Positions 53,392 to 64,000 of a stretch of DNA of 64,000 bases are shown here, piece after piece (the first letter of the stretch is position 1; the number at the start of each line of letters is the position of its first letter). Both the position numbers and the translations under genes were made by a program. The stretch lies in assembly GCA_964615975.1 (NCBI GenBank), contig CAZTTH010000005.1, positions 1-64,000 on the forward strand, given 5' to 3'. The notes beneath the pieces are model-generated. The model was not told the origin of the DNA. It did not search any database and saw only the letters and a list, made by a program, of their open reading frames with translations. Source of the DNA: CAZTTH01 sp964615975. Lineage in GTDB: Bacteria > Verrucomicrobiota > Lentisphaeria > JABSQK01 > JAJFLO01.

Positions 53392-55242
53392 ATGCTCGCG
53401 ATTCGTCATCTGACTAAATCTTTTGGTCCCAGAGTCATCTTTAACAATGTCTCGCTTCGCCTTAGTCCGGGATCACGCGTCGGCCTGGTTGGTCCCAATG
53501 GTTCCGGCAAAACCACATTGCTGCGCTTGATCGTCGGGGAGGAGGAAGCGGATCAAGCAGTCATTAAAATCCGCCGGGGCGCCCGTTGCAGTTATCTCCC
53601 CCAGCAGTTGGAGACCATTGACCTGGGAACCATTCTCGAGATTGTCAAACAAGACCGGCATGAAAATCATGTGGCGGAACGCCTGCTAGCCGGATTGGGG
53701 TTCTCTACTGACGAAATGAACCAGACGCTCACTTCCTTTTCAGGTGGTTATCGGATGCGTGTCGCTCTCGCCCGCATGTTGATCAATACTCCCGATCTGC
53801 TGCTGCTGGACGAACCGACCAATCATCTCGACGCTCAGACCCTGCGCTGGTTCGAGAACTTCCTGCTTGATTCGGGATATACCCTCCTGGTAGTCAGTCA
53901 TCATATCGATTTCTTGAATCGCATTGCCACTCACATCTGGGAAATCAGCGGCGAAACTATCCGGGTCTATACCGGCAATTACAGTGATTACCAGCGGATT
54001 CGCGCCGCCCATACTTCGCAATTGGAGGCCGCCGCCAAAAATCAGGAGAAGCATTTAAATCAGGCACAAACATTTATCGATCGTTTTCGTTACAAGCGAA
54101 CCAAGGCGCGGCAAGTGCAATCGAAGCTCAAGCAATTGGAAAAGATCAAACGCATCGAATTGGAAAAACCCTCCCGCAAGATCAGGTTTGCTCTGCCGGT
54201 CCCGCCCACCAGCGGCCATCTGGTGCTGAAACTGGCCGACATCGCGAAAGCCTATGATGACAAGGTGATATACAATGATCTCTCGCTTGAAGTCGAACGG
54301 GGAGAGCGGGTCGCCATATTAGGCGAAAATGGCGCCGGGAAAAGCACGTTGCTGAAAATTTTGGCCGGGGTACTGCCATTTGATTCCGGGGAACGTCAAA
54401 TCGGGCATAATGTGACCCTCCACTATTTCTCGCAGCATCAATTGGAGATACTGAAATCCCATCATACCATTCTGGAGTCAATCTCGGAAGCCGCCCAGGC
54501 GGGTGATCTCCTCTGGCTGCGCAATGTCGCGGGGTGTTTTCTCTTCAGCGGCGACGATCAATTCAAAACCATCGATCTGCTCAGCGGCGGCGAGAAAAGT
54601 CGTGTCGCCCTGGCGCGCATGCTGGTGAATCCTGCCAATACCCTGTTGCTCGATGAGCCGACCAATCACCTTGATCCGGAAGCAGTGAATGTTCTGACTC
54701 AGGCGTTGATGGAGTATCCCGGCACGATTGTGTTTATCTCCCACGATCCGATATTTCTTTCGCGATTAGCCACCAGAATCGTCGAAATAGAAGAGGGGCA
54801 GATGCGGAATTACCGCGGTGACTACGAATATTACCTCTGGAAACGCGCTTCCGAACTGGAGGAGCACGAGGCAGAGGAGCCGGCAACACCCGATCCGGCG
54901 GAAGATGCGAAAACCGCTAAAGCCAGGGATACCAGAAAAAAGGAGCTCTCCTCTGAAGAACAATCACGGCGGGAATTGGTCAAGACCCTGGCACGCCTGG
55001 AACGCCGCTTCCAACAATTGGAGCAGACCATCGCCGTCTGCGAAAAATCCATCAACTCACTCAATGAGGAAATGAACCAGGACACGGTCTGCCGTGACTA
55101 CACCCGCTGGCAAACGCTTAAGGAACAATACGATCGTCAGGAAAGCGAACACCAGGCCGCCATCAGTGAATGGGACTCACTCGATGATGCCATATCCCGG
55201 TTGCGTGATCAAATCACCCAGCTGGATAAGGGAAAGGGATAA
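53392..55242 (+). CDS. ABC-F translation-factor ATPase
   Basis: 616 residues with two ATP-binding cassettes and no membrane part. Cassette 1 has GPNGSGKT (34-41), the signature FSGGYRMRVALAR and LLLDEPTNHLD; cassette 2 has GENGAGKS, LSGGEKSRVALAR and the same DEPTNHLD. The roughly 80-residue linker between them (QTFIDRFRYKRTKARQVQSK region) is the P-site tRNA interaction motif. A charged coiled coil (about 495-616) closes the protein, as in Uup and YheS. Such factors bind the ribosome E site to rescue stalled or specific mRNAs. The Uup-like coiled coil can also bind DNA junctions. Confidence 0.93.
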   Translation: MLAIRHLTKSFGPRVIFNNVSLRLSPGSRVGLVGPNGSGKTTLLRLIVGEEEADQAVIKIRRGARCSYLPQQLETIDLGTILEIVKQDRHENHVAERLLAGLGFSTDEMNQTLTSFSGGYRMRVALARMLINTPDLLLLDEPTNHLDAQTLRWFENFLLDSGYTLLVVSHHIDFLNRIATHIWEISGETIRVYTGNYSDYQRIRAAHTSQLEAAAKNQEKHLNQAQTFIDRFRYKRTKARQVQSKLKQLEKIKRIELEKPSRKIRFALPVPPTSGHLVLKLADIAKAYDDKVIYNDLSLEVERGERVAILGENGAGKSTLLKILAGVLPFDSGERQIGHNVTLHYFSQHQLEILKSHHTILESISEAAQAGDLLWLRNVAGCFLFSGDDQFKTIDLLSGGEKSRVALARMLVNPANTLLLDEPTNHLDPEAVNVLTQALMEYPGTIVFISHDPIFLSRLATRIVEIEEGQMRNYRGDYEYYLWKRASELEEHEAEEPATPDPAEDAKTAKARDTRKKELSSEEQSRRELVKTLARLERRFQQLEQTIAVCEKSINSLNEEMNQDTVCRDYTRWQTLKEQYDRQESEHQAAISEWDSLDDAISRLRDQITQLDKGKG

Positions 55243-55373
55243 CCTGAGTGTTGGGAGTGAATCCCTGCAGGACATCCAGAAAAGTGCCGGCAGGTTGATA
55301 CCAATGTGCCACTGGTTGGGAAAAACACCGCTGTTGGGGATTACTTAAAGGGACTCTTTTTCCTCTCCCCACC

Positions 55374-56600
55374 TCAATCCATGTAAACAAAATGAGAACG
55401 ATTGAGGTAGACGACCGGTTTTTCATCCACCCGCCAGTGACGCGCCAGGCCGGGATCGCCAACATGCTTTTGGGCGACCCGACAAATGCTCGCCAATAAT
55501 CCGATTGATGCCCAGGTCATGAGGATATTCGACCCGCCATAGCTGATCAATGGCGCGGTAACGCCGGTAGTCGGCATGAAGCCGCTGACGACACTGATAT
55601 TGATAATGGCATGCAATCCGATCGCCACCCCGATGCCAAACGCCAACAGCACGCCTTCACGATCAATCGCCAGCGCCGCGATGGCAAAAGCCACACCGAC
55701 CAAGAACAGGTATAAAAACAATATTCCGATGACCGAGCCATAGCCCAATTCTTCACCGACAATCGCCATGATAAAATCAGTATGCGCTTCCGGCAGGTAA
55801 TATTCTTTCATCCGGCTGCGATTGAATCCGATGCCATGCCATGAACCCGATCCCAATGCCAATTGTGAATGATATAATTGATACCCTGAACCTTCCTTAA
55901 ATTTTTCCGGATTCCGGAAGGTGGTAAGCCGCGATAAGCGTTCCGGACTGATGGCGATCACCGCCGCGATCATCCCGGTCCCAATCAGGATCATGCCGAT
56001 AAACCAGCGCAAGCGCACCCCCGCGACAAACAACATCGCCACGATGACCATTGCCGTGATACAGGTAATACTCAGGCTGCCACCCAACAGGATTGCGATC
56101 AAAACCAGACTGACAATGATACCAGGATAAAACAAGCCATAACGGAAGGACAATACATAGCGCGGATTGGCGCCATAATAGCGCGCCAGAAACAGAATAA
56201 TCGCCAGTTTGGCGAATTCCGATGGCTGGAGTGAGCGCCCCCCGATTTTCAACCAGCGATAGGCGCCCTTGGTGGCGCCTTCGCCGACCAGCGGGAATTT
56301 CGCTAAAACCGAATCCGGCACTCCGAATATGGAAAGCAAATGGATGCCTGCCAGATAGATCAACGGCAGGCTGATAATCAACAACAAGACATGACTGACC
56401 GAACCCAGGTGGCGATAATCCACCCGATAAAGTATCAGGGCGAGGATCAGTCCAACCGCCATCCACAATGCCTGTTGCTTAAGCTTCTGCTCTCCAAACA
56501 TCGCTGAAGTGGTCGAATAAAGCATGACCAGGCCGATGATACTGAGAATTCCCACCACCCCCACCAGTGCGTACAAGGTATTGCGAATTTTATCGGACAT
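55374..56600 (-). CDS. SEDS-family peptidoglycan glycosyltransferase (FtsW/RodA)
   Basis: 408 residues with about ten membrane segments. The signature YRWLKIGGRSLQPSEFAKLA is in the second quarter, LPEAHTDFIMAIVGEELG follows, and GVTAPLISYGGSNILMTWASIGLL closes the core. SEDS proteins polymerise lipid II with a class B penicillin-binding protein. FtsW serves division and RodA elongation; the GYQLYHSQLALGSGSWHGIGF and PEAHTDFI wording suits FtsW slightly better, but no division or mre genes lie beside it. It is downstream of recA by 25 bp and shares its strand. Confidence 0.88.
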   Translation of the reverse strand: MSDKIRNTLYALVGVVGILSIIGLVMLYSTTSAMFGEQKLKQQALWMAVGLILALILYRVDYRHLGSVSHVLLLIISLPLIYLAGIHLLSIFGVPDSVLAKFPLVGEGATKGAYRWLKIGGRSLQPSEFAKLAIILFLARYYGANPRYVLSFRYGLFYPGIIVSLVLIAILLGGSLSITCITAMVIVAMLFVAGVRLRWFIGMILIGTGMIAAVIAISPERLSRLTTFRNPEKFKEGSGYQLYHSQLALGSGSWHGIGFNRSRMKEYYLPEAHTDFIMAIVGEELGYGSVIGILFLYLFLVGVAFAIAALAIDREGVLLAFGIGVAIGLHAIINISVVSGFMPTTGVTAPLISYGGSNILMTWASIGLLASICRVAQKHVGDPGLARHWRVDEKPVVYLNRSHFVYMD

Positions 56601-56625
56601 ATGCAGAGGGTTATGGGGTTATGGT

Positions 56626-57678
56626 TTATTTTTTCTCTGGGGGAGGGTCGTCGATCAAACCGATTTTTTGGCGAATGGCGGTGACCAGACGGGCTGCCAG
56701 TTCCGGACTATCCTGGATCGCTTTCTTGGCCTGATCGCGTCCCTGCCCAAGCTGCTCGGATTCATAGGAAAACCAGGTTCCGCGTTTCTCGATCAGGTTG
56801 TGTTCGCAGGCGAGATCAAGGATGGTGCCGGAGCGGGATATGCCTTCCGCGTACATGATATCGAATTCCGCCTCGCGAAACGGCGCCGCCAGTTTGTTCT
56901 TGACAACCTTTACCCGCACCCGGGTGCCGGTGATTTCGCCAGTGCTTTGTTTGATCCATTGAATCCGGCGGATATCCATGCGAACGGAGCTGTAAAACTT
57001 CAGGGCATTGCCGCCGGTGGTGGTTTCCGGATTACCGAACATGACCCCGATCTTCTCGCGAATCTGATTGGTGAAGATCAGGCAGGTCCGGCTTTTACTG
57101 ACCACCCCGGTCAATTTGCGCAAGGCCTGCGACATCAGGCGCGCCTGTAATCCCATGTGGGTATCGCCCATTTGGCCTTCGATTTCGGCGCGCGGCACGA
57201 GCGCCGCGACCGAGTCGATCACCAGCACATCAACGGCATTGCTGCGCACCAGCGTTTCCGCGATATTCAAGGCGTCTTCACCGCAATCCGGTTGGGAAAT
57301 CAACAGGTCATTGACGTTGATGCCGATGACCTGTGCGTATTTGGGATCCAGGGCATGTTCGGTATCGATGAAGGCACAAATGCCATCGGCTTTCTGCGCG
57401 TTAGCGATAATGTGCAGACAAACCGTTGTCTTCCCTGAAGATTCGGGGCCATAGATCTCCACGATCCGGCCGCGCGGCACCCCCCCCACTCCCAACGCAA
57501 TATCCAGGGTTAACGATCCGGTGCTGATGGTGGGAACCTTCTGACGGGTGTTATCACCCAGGCGCATAATGGTGTTTTGCCCGAATGTTTTTTCGATCTG
57601 GCCGAGAGCCATATCCAAATTCTTATCTCGTTGCGGGTCGGTTTTCGGAGTGGATTTATCAGATTTTTCGGCTGCCAT
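56626..57678 (-). CDS. recA: Recombinase RecA
   Basis: Coats single-stranded DNA, drives strand exchange and promotes LexA self-cleavage. 350 residues, typical length. Walker A GPESSGKT (77-84), the VIDSVAALVPRAEIEGQMGD block, loop 2 GGNALKFYSSVRMDIRRI, and a short C-terminal tail are all present. AAAGGG lies before the ATG. I looked for a LexA box (CTGT-N8-ACAG or GAAC-N4-GTTC) in the 180 bp upstream and saw none, so SOS control is unsupported here. It is probably co-transcribed with the SEDS gene. Confidence 0.97.
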   Translation of the reverse strand: MAAEKSDKSTPKTDPQRDKNLDMALGQIEKTFGQNTIMRLGDNTRQKVPTISTGSLTLDIALGVGGVPRGRIVEIYGPESSGKTTVCLHIIANAQKADGICAFIDTEHALDPKYAQVIGINVNDLLISQPDCGEDALNIAETLVRSNAVDVLVIDSVAALVPRAEIEGQMGDTHMGLQARLMSQALRKLTGVVSKSRTCLIFTNQIREKIGVMFGNPETTTGGNALKFYSSVRMDIRRIQWIKQSTGEITGTRVRVKVVKNKLAAPFREAEFDIMYAEGISRSGTILDLACEHNLIEKRGTWFSYESEQLGQGRDQAKKAIQDSPELAARLVTAIRQKIGLIDDPPPEKK

Positions 57679-57859
57679 GGTACATTTTCCCTTTCGAGTA
57701 CTTCTTGATTAACGAGTAACGGTCATGAATTTGGATTTAACTTTACCACGTTTAACCCCGCGTAAAATGATTTTTCAAGATTAATTTTTATGATCCCAAT
57801 GTGGCCAGGCCGCCTGTCTGCGGATGGGTTTAGCGTAGCGTGTCGAGCTGGTGAACACC

Positions 57860-58870
57860 TTACCGATCATCATGGCTTTGCTGCCACAGAAGGCCCTGGT
57901 TGGTCAGACGATAACGCTGCAGGCGGCTGTTGGGCTTATCGGGGATGGTCATTTCAATCAGCCCGGCTGCCAGTGCTGGCTTGAGGTAGCGCTCACGGAA
58001 GGACTTGCGATCCTGTAATGCAAGTGAACTCATCAGCACTTCGCGGCTTATTTCACCCTGTATTTTCTCCAGCAAGCGTCCGACTTGGGGGGTGACTTGG
58101 GGCGTGACTTGGGGGGCAGAGAACGCGACTGCGGCAAGAATCATCCTGAGCATGAACTCGATAAAGGGAGCGGAGTCTGTCTGGCTGGTACTGTTTTGCA
58201 ATGCCCGGTAATACTCTTCCTGATGTTGATGAACCAGGCTTTCCACCGGGATGACAGCAAACAAAGGATTCCATTGGGTCAAAATCAATGTCTGCCACAA
58301 CCGCCCCATACGGCCATTGCCATCGGTGAAGGGGTGGATGTACTCGAACTCGTAGTGGAACACCGAACTGGTGATCAAAGGATGCGCATTGCTGGTTGAA
58401 AGCCATTGGAAGAGATCATGCATCAGTGCCGGTACGCGATCAGCTGGAGGAGCCATGTGAATGACCTGATCGCCCGCCATCACCCCAACACCGCCCCGTC
58501 GATAAATCCCGATATCATCGATCAACCCTGCCATCATGATGCGATGGGCTTTCAGCAATGCAGCCTCATCCTCCGGCCGCCATTGTTCAAAATGTTCGTA
58601 AGCAGCGATGGCATTATGAACCTCCTGGATCTCGCGCGGTGGGGCGATGACCCGTTTGCCGTCCAGGATTGCGGAGATTTGTTGTTCACTCAAAGTATTC
58701 CCCTCAATGGCCAGCGAGCCTCGGATGGTGCGGATGCGGTTGACGCGCCGCAGCTTGAGCGCCTTTGTGGTATCGGTCAGGATGGTAAGTCGTCCGACGG
58801 ATTCGCTGATCTCCGCAACCTGATTCAGCAATGCCGGGGTGATGGTATAGGGGGGGAGGTATATGTTCAT
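57860..58870 (-). CDS. Fic-domain protein (AMPylator-type)
   Basis: 336 residues. The Fic core HPFTDGNGRMGR (179-190) matches the AMP-transferase motif HPFx(D/E)GNGRxxR, and the self-inhibitory helix SLAIEGN (52-58) fits (S/T)xxxE(G/N) on the N-terminal side, a class II Fic. The C-terminus is a winged-helix-like region with a P-Q-V-T repeat (about 259-270) encoded by a 12-bp tandem repeat. It probably transfers AMP to an unknown target or itself under control of the inhibitory helix. The helix-turn-helix part suggests DNA binding. Confidence 0.92.
   Translation of the reverse strand: MNIYLPPYTITPALLNQVAEISESVGRLTILTDTTKALKLRRVNRIRTIRGSLAIEGNTLSEQQISAILDGKRVIAPPREIQEVHNAIAAYEHFEQWRPEDEAALLKAHRIMMAGLIDDIGIYRRGGVGVMAGDQVIHMAPPADRVPALMHDLFQWLSTSNAHPLITSSVFHYEFEYIHPFTDGNGRMGRLWQTLILTQWNPLFAVIPVESLVHQHQEEYYRALQNSTSQTDSAPFIEFMLRMILAAVAFSAPQVTPQVTPQVGRLLEKIQGEISREVLMSSLALQDRKSFRERYLKPALAAGLIEMTIPDKPNSRLQRYRLTNQGLLWQQSHDDR
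58081..58116 (-). repeat. Three tandem 12-bp repeats inside the Fic gene
   Basis: Plus-strand units GACTTGGGGGGT, GACTTGGGGCGT and GACTTGGGGGGC follow without gap. On the coding strand they encode P-Q-V-T, P-Q-V-T, P-Q-V. Each unit is four codons, so slippage would change linker length without breaking the frame. Confidence 0.85.
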
Positions 58871-58902
58871 ATCTGAGAATTTGCCAGTTGATATCCGCCC
58901 AA

Positions 58903-59592
58903 TCAGTCCTGAGCCTCGTATTCGTCATGGCGGCGATTCCATGTATACGGCTCAGTCTGGGGCCAGCCTTCCGGAGAGTCCTCCCAGGTTTCCTGGCGGC
59001 CAAATGGCGTCAGGTCCAGATAAGACCAATGGCTTCCAAGATATTCCACCCCTCGTCTTCCGGTAAAATAAGTGCGATAAACATCATTGCCTGAGCGGAG
59101 AAAGACACTGGCTCCGTGATTCTCTTTGCCATTGATCGTCGCGCCGAAATCGACATTGAAATCGCTGCCAAAAGACGAGTACCAGGGGAGATTCCAGCCC
59201 ATGCGTGACTGGTAGCGTTGGAGCTTATCCAAAGGCGCCCGCGACACCATGACCAACGAGGTGTCTCGCGCATGTAAATGAGCGGGATGAGTCATGGCAT
59301 CCGCGACCCACGAGCAGCCATCGCAACCCGCGTTCCATTCCGGGGCAAACATAAAATGGTAAACAATCAATTGACGACGACCGAAGAACAAGTCGAGCAG
59401 TTTCAACTCGCCCTCGGATCCAAGAAACCTGTAATCTTTTTCGATCCTGACCATGGGGAGACGGCGGCGCGCGGCGCTCAGCGAGTCACGAGCGCGGGTC
59501 AGTTCCTTCTCTTTGATCAGCAGTTGATCAAGAGCAGTCTCCCACAAGTCCTTGGACACGATCTTTGGCAATGCGTTTTTTTGCGTTGTCAT
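58903..59592 (-). CDS. DUF899 thioredoxin-like protein
   Basis: 229 residues of the DUF899 family. Recognised features: the start P-K-I-V-S-K-D-L-W-E-T-A, the RRRLPMVRIEKDYRF turn, FAPEWNAGCDGCSWVAD with paired cysteines, and MGWNLPWYSSFGSDFNVDFG. The C-terminal DLTPFGRQETWEDSPEGWPQ is conserved in these bacterial proteins. AAGGAAG precedes the ATG. The fold is thioredoxin-like and function is unknown. It starts a minus-strand run upstream of the Fic gene and shortly downstream of the PhnB-like fragment. Confidence 0.9.
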   Translation of the reverse strand: MTTQKNALPKIVSKDLWETALDQLLIKEKELTRARDSLSAARRRLPMVRIEKDYRFLGSEGELKLLDLFFGRRQLIVYHFMFAPEWNAGCDGCSWVADAMTHPAHLHARDTSLVMVSRAPLDKLQRYQSRMGWNLPWYSSFGSDFNVDFGATINGKENHGASVFLRSGNDVYRTYFTGRRGVEYLGSHWSYLDLTPFGRQETWEDSPEGWPQTEPYTWNRRHDEYEAQD

Positions 59593-59608
59593 TTTGCGCT
59601 CTTCCTTT

Positions 59609-59908
59609 TCATAAATTAGCCTTGGGCATTTCCGCCGGGATCATAACCATCCCACCGATACCGAAGCGGTCGGTGTGTATGCCATAACGCGGCGACCAGA
59701 AGGTCTGGGATAAAGGCATCTGGATTTGGCCGCCGTCAGCAAGCGCGGTGAAAACCCGGTCAGCCTCAACTTCCGCAGGAACACTGAGGACGAGCGAGAA
59801 ACCGCCGCAGCGCGATGTGTTGTCACAACCGTCAGAGGCCATGATGGTGGTGGGGCCAACCCGAAACGCCGAATGCTTGCTTAGTTTCACCGCTTCTGAC
59901 ACCGACAC
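59609..59908 (-). pseudogene. PhnB-like (glyoxalase-fold) protein lacking its N-terminal half
   Basis: 99 codons from a GTG. The text matches the C-terminal half of PhnB/VOC proteins: an IMASDGC turn, GFSLVLSVPAEVEADRVFTAL, ADGGQIQMPLSQTFW and RYGIHTDRFGI. Family members run to about 140-150 residues and begin with a P-Y-L-x-F-x-G module that is missing. Only 36 bp separate it from the SnoaL-like gene upstream, so a deletion probably removed the front half. It may still be translated but should not form the normal fold. Confidence 0.7.
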
Positions 59909-59944
59909 ACAACATTCTCTTCGACCAACCTCTAATTCACTTTA

Positions 59945-60298
59945 TTACTCCTTGGTTTCCATCAAATACGATATCAGCCGCTTGATTTTCGTATCGGACA
60001 TCTCAAAGACATCACAAAAGTCGAGATTTAGAATACCCCCGGCACGTTTGGCACAACGTACATGCCCTTCGGCAATCACTATATTGTTCTCTTCAGTCAA
60101 TCGCGTAATGGTTATCGACGGGCTTCCCACAAAGGCCTCATTCTCGATCTCCTTGTCGAAGGCGGTCTTCCCTCGTATATGAAACATTCCTGGAATGAGC
60201 CATTCGATATCATCGGTCAGACACGCCAGTATCGCCGCATGATCGGACGTGCCAAATGCTTCCATATAACACTGAACGGTGTGTTTATTGTCGCTCAT
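59945..60298 (-). CDS. SnoaL-like (NTF2-fold) protein
   Basis: 117 residues of the NTF2-like superfamily: an N-terminal helix (HTVQCYMEAFGTSDHAAILACL), the TDDIEWLIPGMFHIRGKTAF strand pair and a C-terminal sheet (FCDVFEMSDTKIKRLISYL). Members bind small hydrophobic molecules or act as isomerases and hydrolases; many are uncharacterised. AGGA lies nine bases before the ATG. Confidence 0.88.
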   Translation of the reverse strand: MSDNKHTVQCYMEAFGTSDHAAILACLTDDIEWLIPGMFHIRGKTAFDKEIENEAFVGSPSITITRLTEENNIVIAEGHVRCAKRAGGILNLDFCDVFEMSDTKIKRLISYLMETKE

Positions 60299-60509
60299 AA
60301 GAGTTCCTGATTAATGATGAAATTTTTATTGCGGAGAATATTTTTACCTGTAATAAAAATCTCATAATCCAATTCCTCCGTCTGTTTTTAATCGGTGTTA
60401 TAGCGTTATAACATTACACAGAAATCGCGTGACAGGGTATCATATCATCATATTTGTTAATAATATTGCTGCATGATCAGTCCCTTAATTAAATATGAAT
60501 TAACTGCGA

Positions 60510-62705
<2,196 letters not shown>

Positions 62706-62796
62706 TATTGCTCTCCTTTCCTTTTGGGCCTGGGTTTGTAGTGCTAACGTTTAAGGCGATCCTTGTTATTTTTCACCACCCCCTGATTTCTTGATA

Positions 62797-63189
62797 TCAC
62801 TGATCAGTCTTCATCGTCTTGAGGATTTGTTTCTCCATTTCCGCCCGACCTTCTAAACTTTGCAATGGCGTCACATTCCATGAAAACACGCCCCATGCAG
62901 GTATTTCACGCAACATCCGATCAATTTCATCATGAGTATCCGCTTCGACCATCAGATAAAAAGTGCGCGAACCGGCAGCCAGGCCGCCCGCAACAATTTT
63001 CTTTTTAAGCTTCAAATCCAACAGCATGTCAAAAGTAGGAAGTATACCCTTCTCGAGCACCTCGGCAGTTTCTTTGGGATCTTTGAAACCCGGCCCGTCG
63101 GTGGTTGTAACCAGGAACAGATCAGCCGCTGCGAATTGCGCGAGACCAAGGCTTATCAGCATGCAGAATAAAAGTCGTGTGTTCATCAT
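62797..63189 (-). CDS. Small exported protein, muconolactone-isomerase-like fold
   Basis: 130 residues. A signal peptide (MMNTRLLFCMLISLGLAQFAAA) is followed by about 95 residues with the beta-alpha-beta pattern of dimeric ferredoxin-like proteins; GSRTFYLMVEADTHDEIDRML and IPAWGVFSWNVTPLQSLE resemble muconolactone delta-isomerase. Export argues against a catabolic isomerase, so it is more likely a binding or stress protein. It lies upstream of katG on the same strand, 91 bp away, and might share regulation. Confidence 0.65.
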   Translation of the reverse strand: MMNTRLLFCMLISLGLAQFAAADLFLVTTTDGPGFKDPKETAEVLEKGILPTFDMLLDLKLKKKIVAGGLAAGSRTFYLMVEADTHDEIDRMLREIPAWGVFSWNVTPLQSLEGRAEMEKQILKTMKTDQ

Positions 63190-63962
63190 TGTTCTCCTCT
63201 GATAAAGATTAGATGTTTATATTCAGCAACAAAGATTAATATGTCAATAATTATTTTGAACGGTTTTGATTCCTCCTTTCTATTATTATACCTACCATGA
63301 TGGATAACAGAAATGTATTCGGCGCCAGGCCATGTTATCTGTCATTTTTCAGTCAGCTACCACCATCCGAACCGGTGGTTTGAATTAAACCTGTCTCGAT
63401 GCTTGAAATGCACTTTATATTTATGCTTTAATATCCTTGAATCTTCGGTCAAAAGAAACATATCAACCGTTTCTCAATCTTCAAAAAGTTTCTCTNNNNN
63501 NNNNNNNNNNNNNNNNNNNNNNNNNNNNNNNNNNNNNNNNNNNNNNNNNNNNNNNNNNNNNNNNNNNNNNNNNNNNNNNNNNNNNNNNNNNNNNNATCTT
63601 CGGTCAAAAGAAACATATCAACCGTTTCTCAATCTTCAAAAAGTTTCTCTCTCAGAAAATTTCTACTTTTCTCCTTTTCAACATTCACATTCAAGTATTC
63701 GGTGATTGTGCCAGTCGTCACAATCTATTACTTATAAATTTCTTATGTTTTCATTGCTATTAATATCCCAATTATTTTTTTACCGTTTTTTAAGTCGATA
63801 GGTGCATCGTATATAAAGCTTGTTAAGTGTTATCGGCTCCGATAAATATTCAAGAATACAACTATTCTTTTATTTCATAAAATCCGTGATATTATTCACA
63901 TAATAAAGATATGGTCAAGATATTCTTATGACAGATAAACTCCCACAAAGAAGGATCAAACG
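63190..63962. other. A+T-rich stretch with scaffold gap, before a new gene
   Basis: No gene is supported in these 773 bp. They include the 100 N of the scaffold gap (63496-63595) and the 55-bp flanking duplicates (63441-63495 and 63596-63650). Once the artificial duplicate is removed, the region shrinks by about 155 bp. The last 40 bp carry the ribosome site of the gene at 63963. Confidence 0.6.
63441..63650. repeat. Identical 55-bp sequence on both sides of a 100-N scaffold gap
   Basis: 63441-63495 and 63596-63650 are the same 55 bases, starting ATCTTCGGTC and ending AGTTTCTCT. The left copy stops exactly at the first N and the right copy starts exactly after the last N. This is what overlapping contig ends from a de Bruijn assembler look like, with k of 55. 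It is an artefact, not a biological repeat. Confidence 0.9.
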
Positions 63963-64000
63963 ATGAAAGTTCACACTCAGTTTAAATGTCACAGAATCAC
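63963..64000 (+). CDS. Start of a gene that runs off the window
   Basis: ATG at 63963 with AAGGA about eight bases upstream opens a frame M-K-V-H-T-Q-F-K-C-H-R-I with no stop before the end. Only twelve full codons are visible, too few to identify the product. Confidence 0.5.
   Translation, partial: MKVHTQFKCHRI

Noticed and set aside
57679..57859. LexA/SOS box upstream of recA
   Set aside because: Neither the CTGT-N8-ACAG nor the GAAC-N4-GTTC pattern is present; a weak TACT/AGTA inverted repeat is not enough.

Overview
The window looks like one stretch of a draft genome, probably metagenome-assembled, from a Gram-negative-type bacterium. LPS-core and Kdo genes (hldD, kdsB), a porin, a lipoprotein and an outer-surface sugar cluster point to an outer membrane. 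A transmembrane Ser/Thr kinase with leucine-rich repeats, very long TPR proteins and a eukaryote-type chorismate mutase resemble PVC-superphylum gene content (Lentisphaerota, Kiritimatiellota, Planctomycetota). That placement is inference and was not tested. A run of 100 N at 63496-63595 is flanked by the same 55 bp on both sides, so it is an assembly join.

Layout. 1-1897: a cyclic-nucleotide-binding gene cut by a complete IS3-family element (55-1405, 3-bp target duplication). 1998-13000: mainly minus-strand housekeeping genes: a kinase-like membrane protein, tRNA-Ala(CGC), hldD, citramalate synthase, homoserine dehydrogenase, a cupin lipoprotein with Der, a plus-strand AroQ chorismate mutase of the yeast type, and an enolase-superfamily OSB synthase. 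13228-13413 and 27335-27527 are two copies of one structured intergenic repeat. 13613-17509: MoxR ATPase, a small unknown protein, and the kinase-LRR receptor. 17556-26003: gpmI, a J-domain-like protein and a roughly 2,065-residue TPR membrane protein, all on the minus strand. 26277-32542: inositol-phosphatase-like enzyme, GT2 glycosyltransferase, M48 protease, DUF4139 protein.

32543-35600 is an accessory patch. It holds a decayed element that looks like a group II intron/reverse-transcriptase remnant, a duplicated gene tail, a DUF433/DUF5615 toxin-antitoxin pair, and a hicB followed by a truncated hicA. 35983-46410 is envelope and surface biology: a porin, a large secreted protein, an FkbM methyltransferase, a GT4 glycosyltransferase, a sulfotransferase broken by one stop codon at its cofactor-binding lysine, and a TMTC-like membrane TPR protein. 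46781-50521: a CofD-like protein, then an A+T-rich type II restriction-modification pair.

50589-57678 returns to core genes (kdsB, thiO, thioredoxin-like, ABC-F, FtsW/RodA family, recA). 57860-63189 holds a Fic protein with a 12-bp tandem repeat, DUF899, a truncated PhnB-like protein, a SnoaL-like protein, katG and a small secreted protein. A new gene begins at 63963 and runs off the end.

Functionally the window mixes envelope assembly (hldD, kdsB, FtsW family, surface glycans), amino-acid entry steps (cimA, hom, chorismate mutase), oxidative-stress defence (katG) and several defence or mobile modules. No CRISPR array or rRNA was seen.
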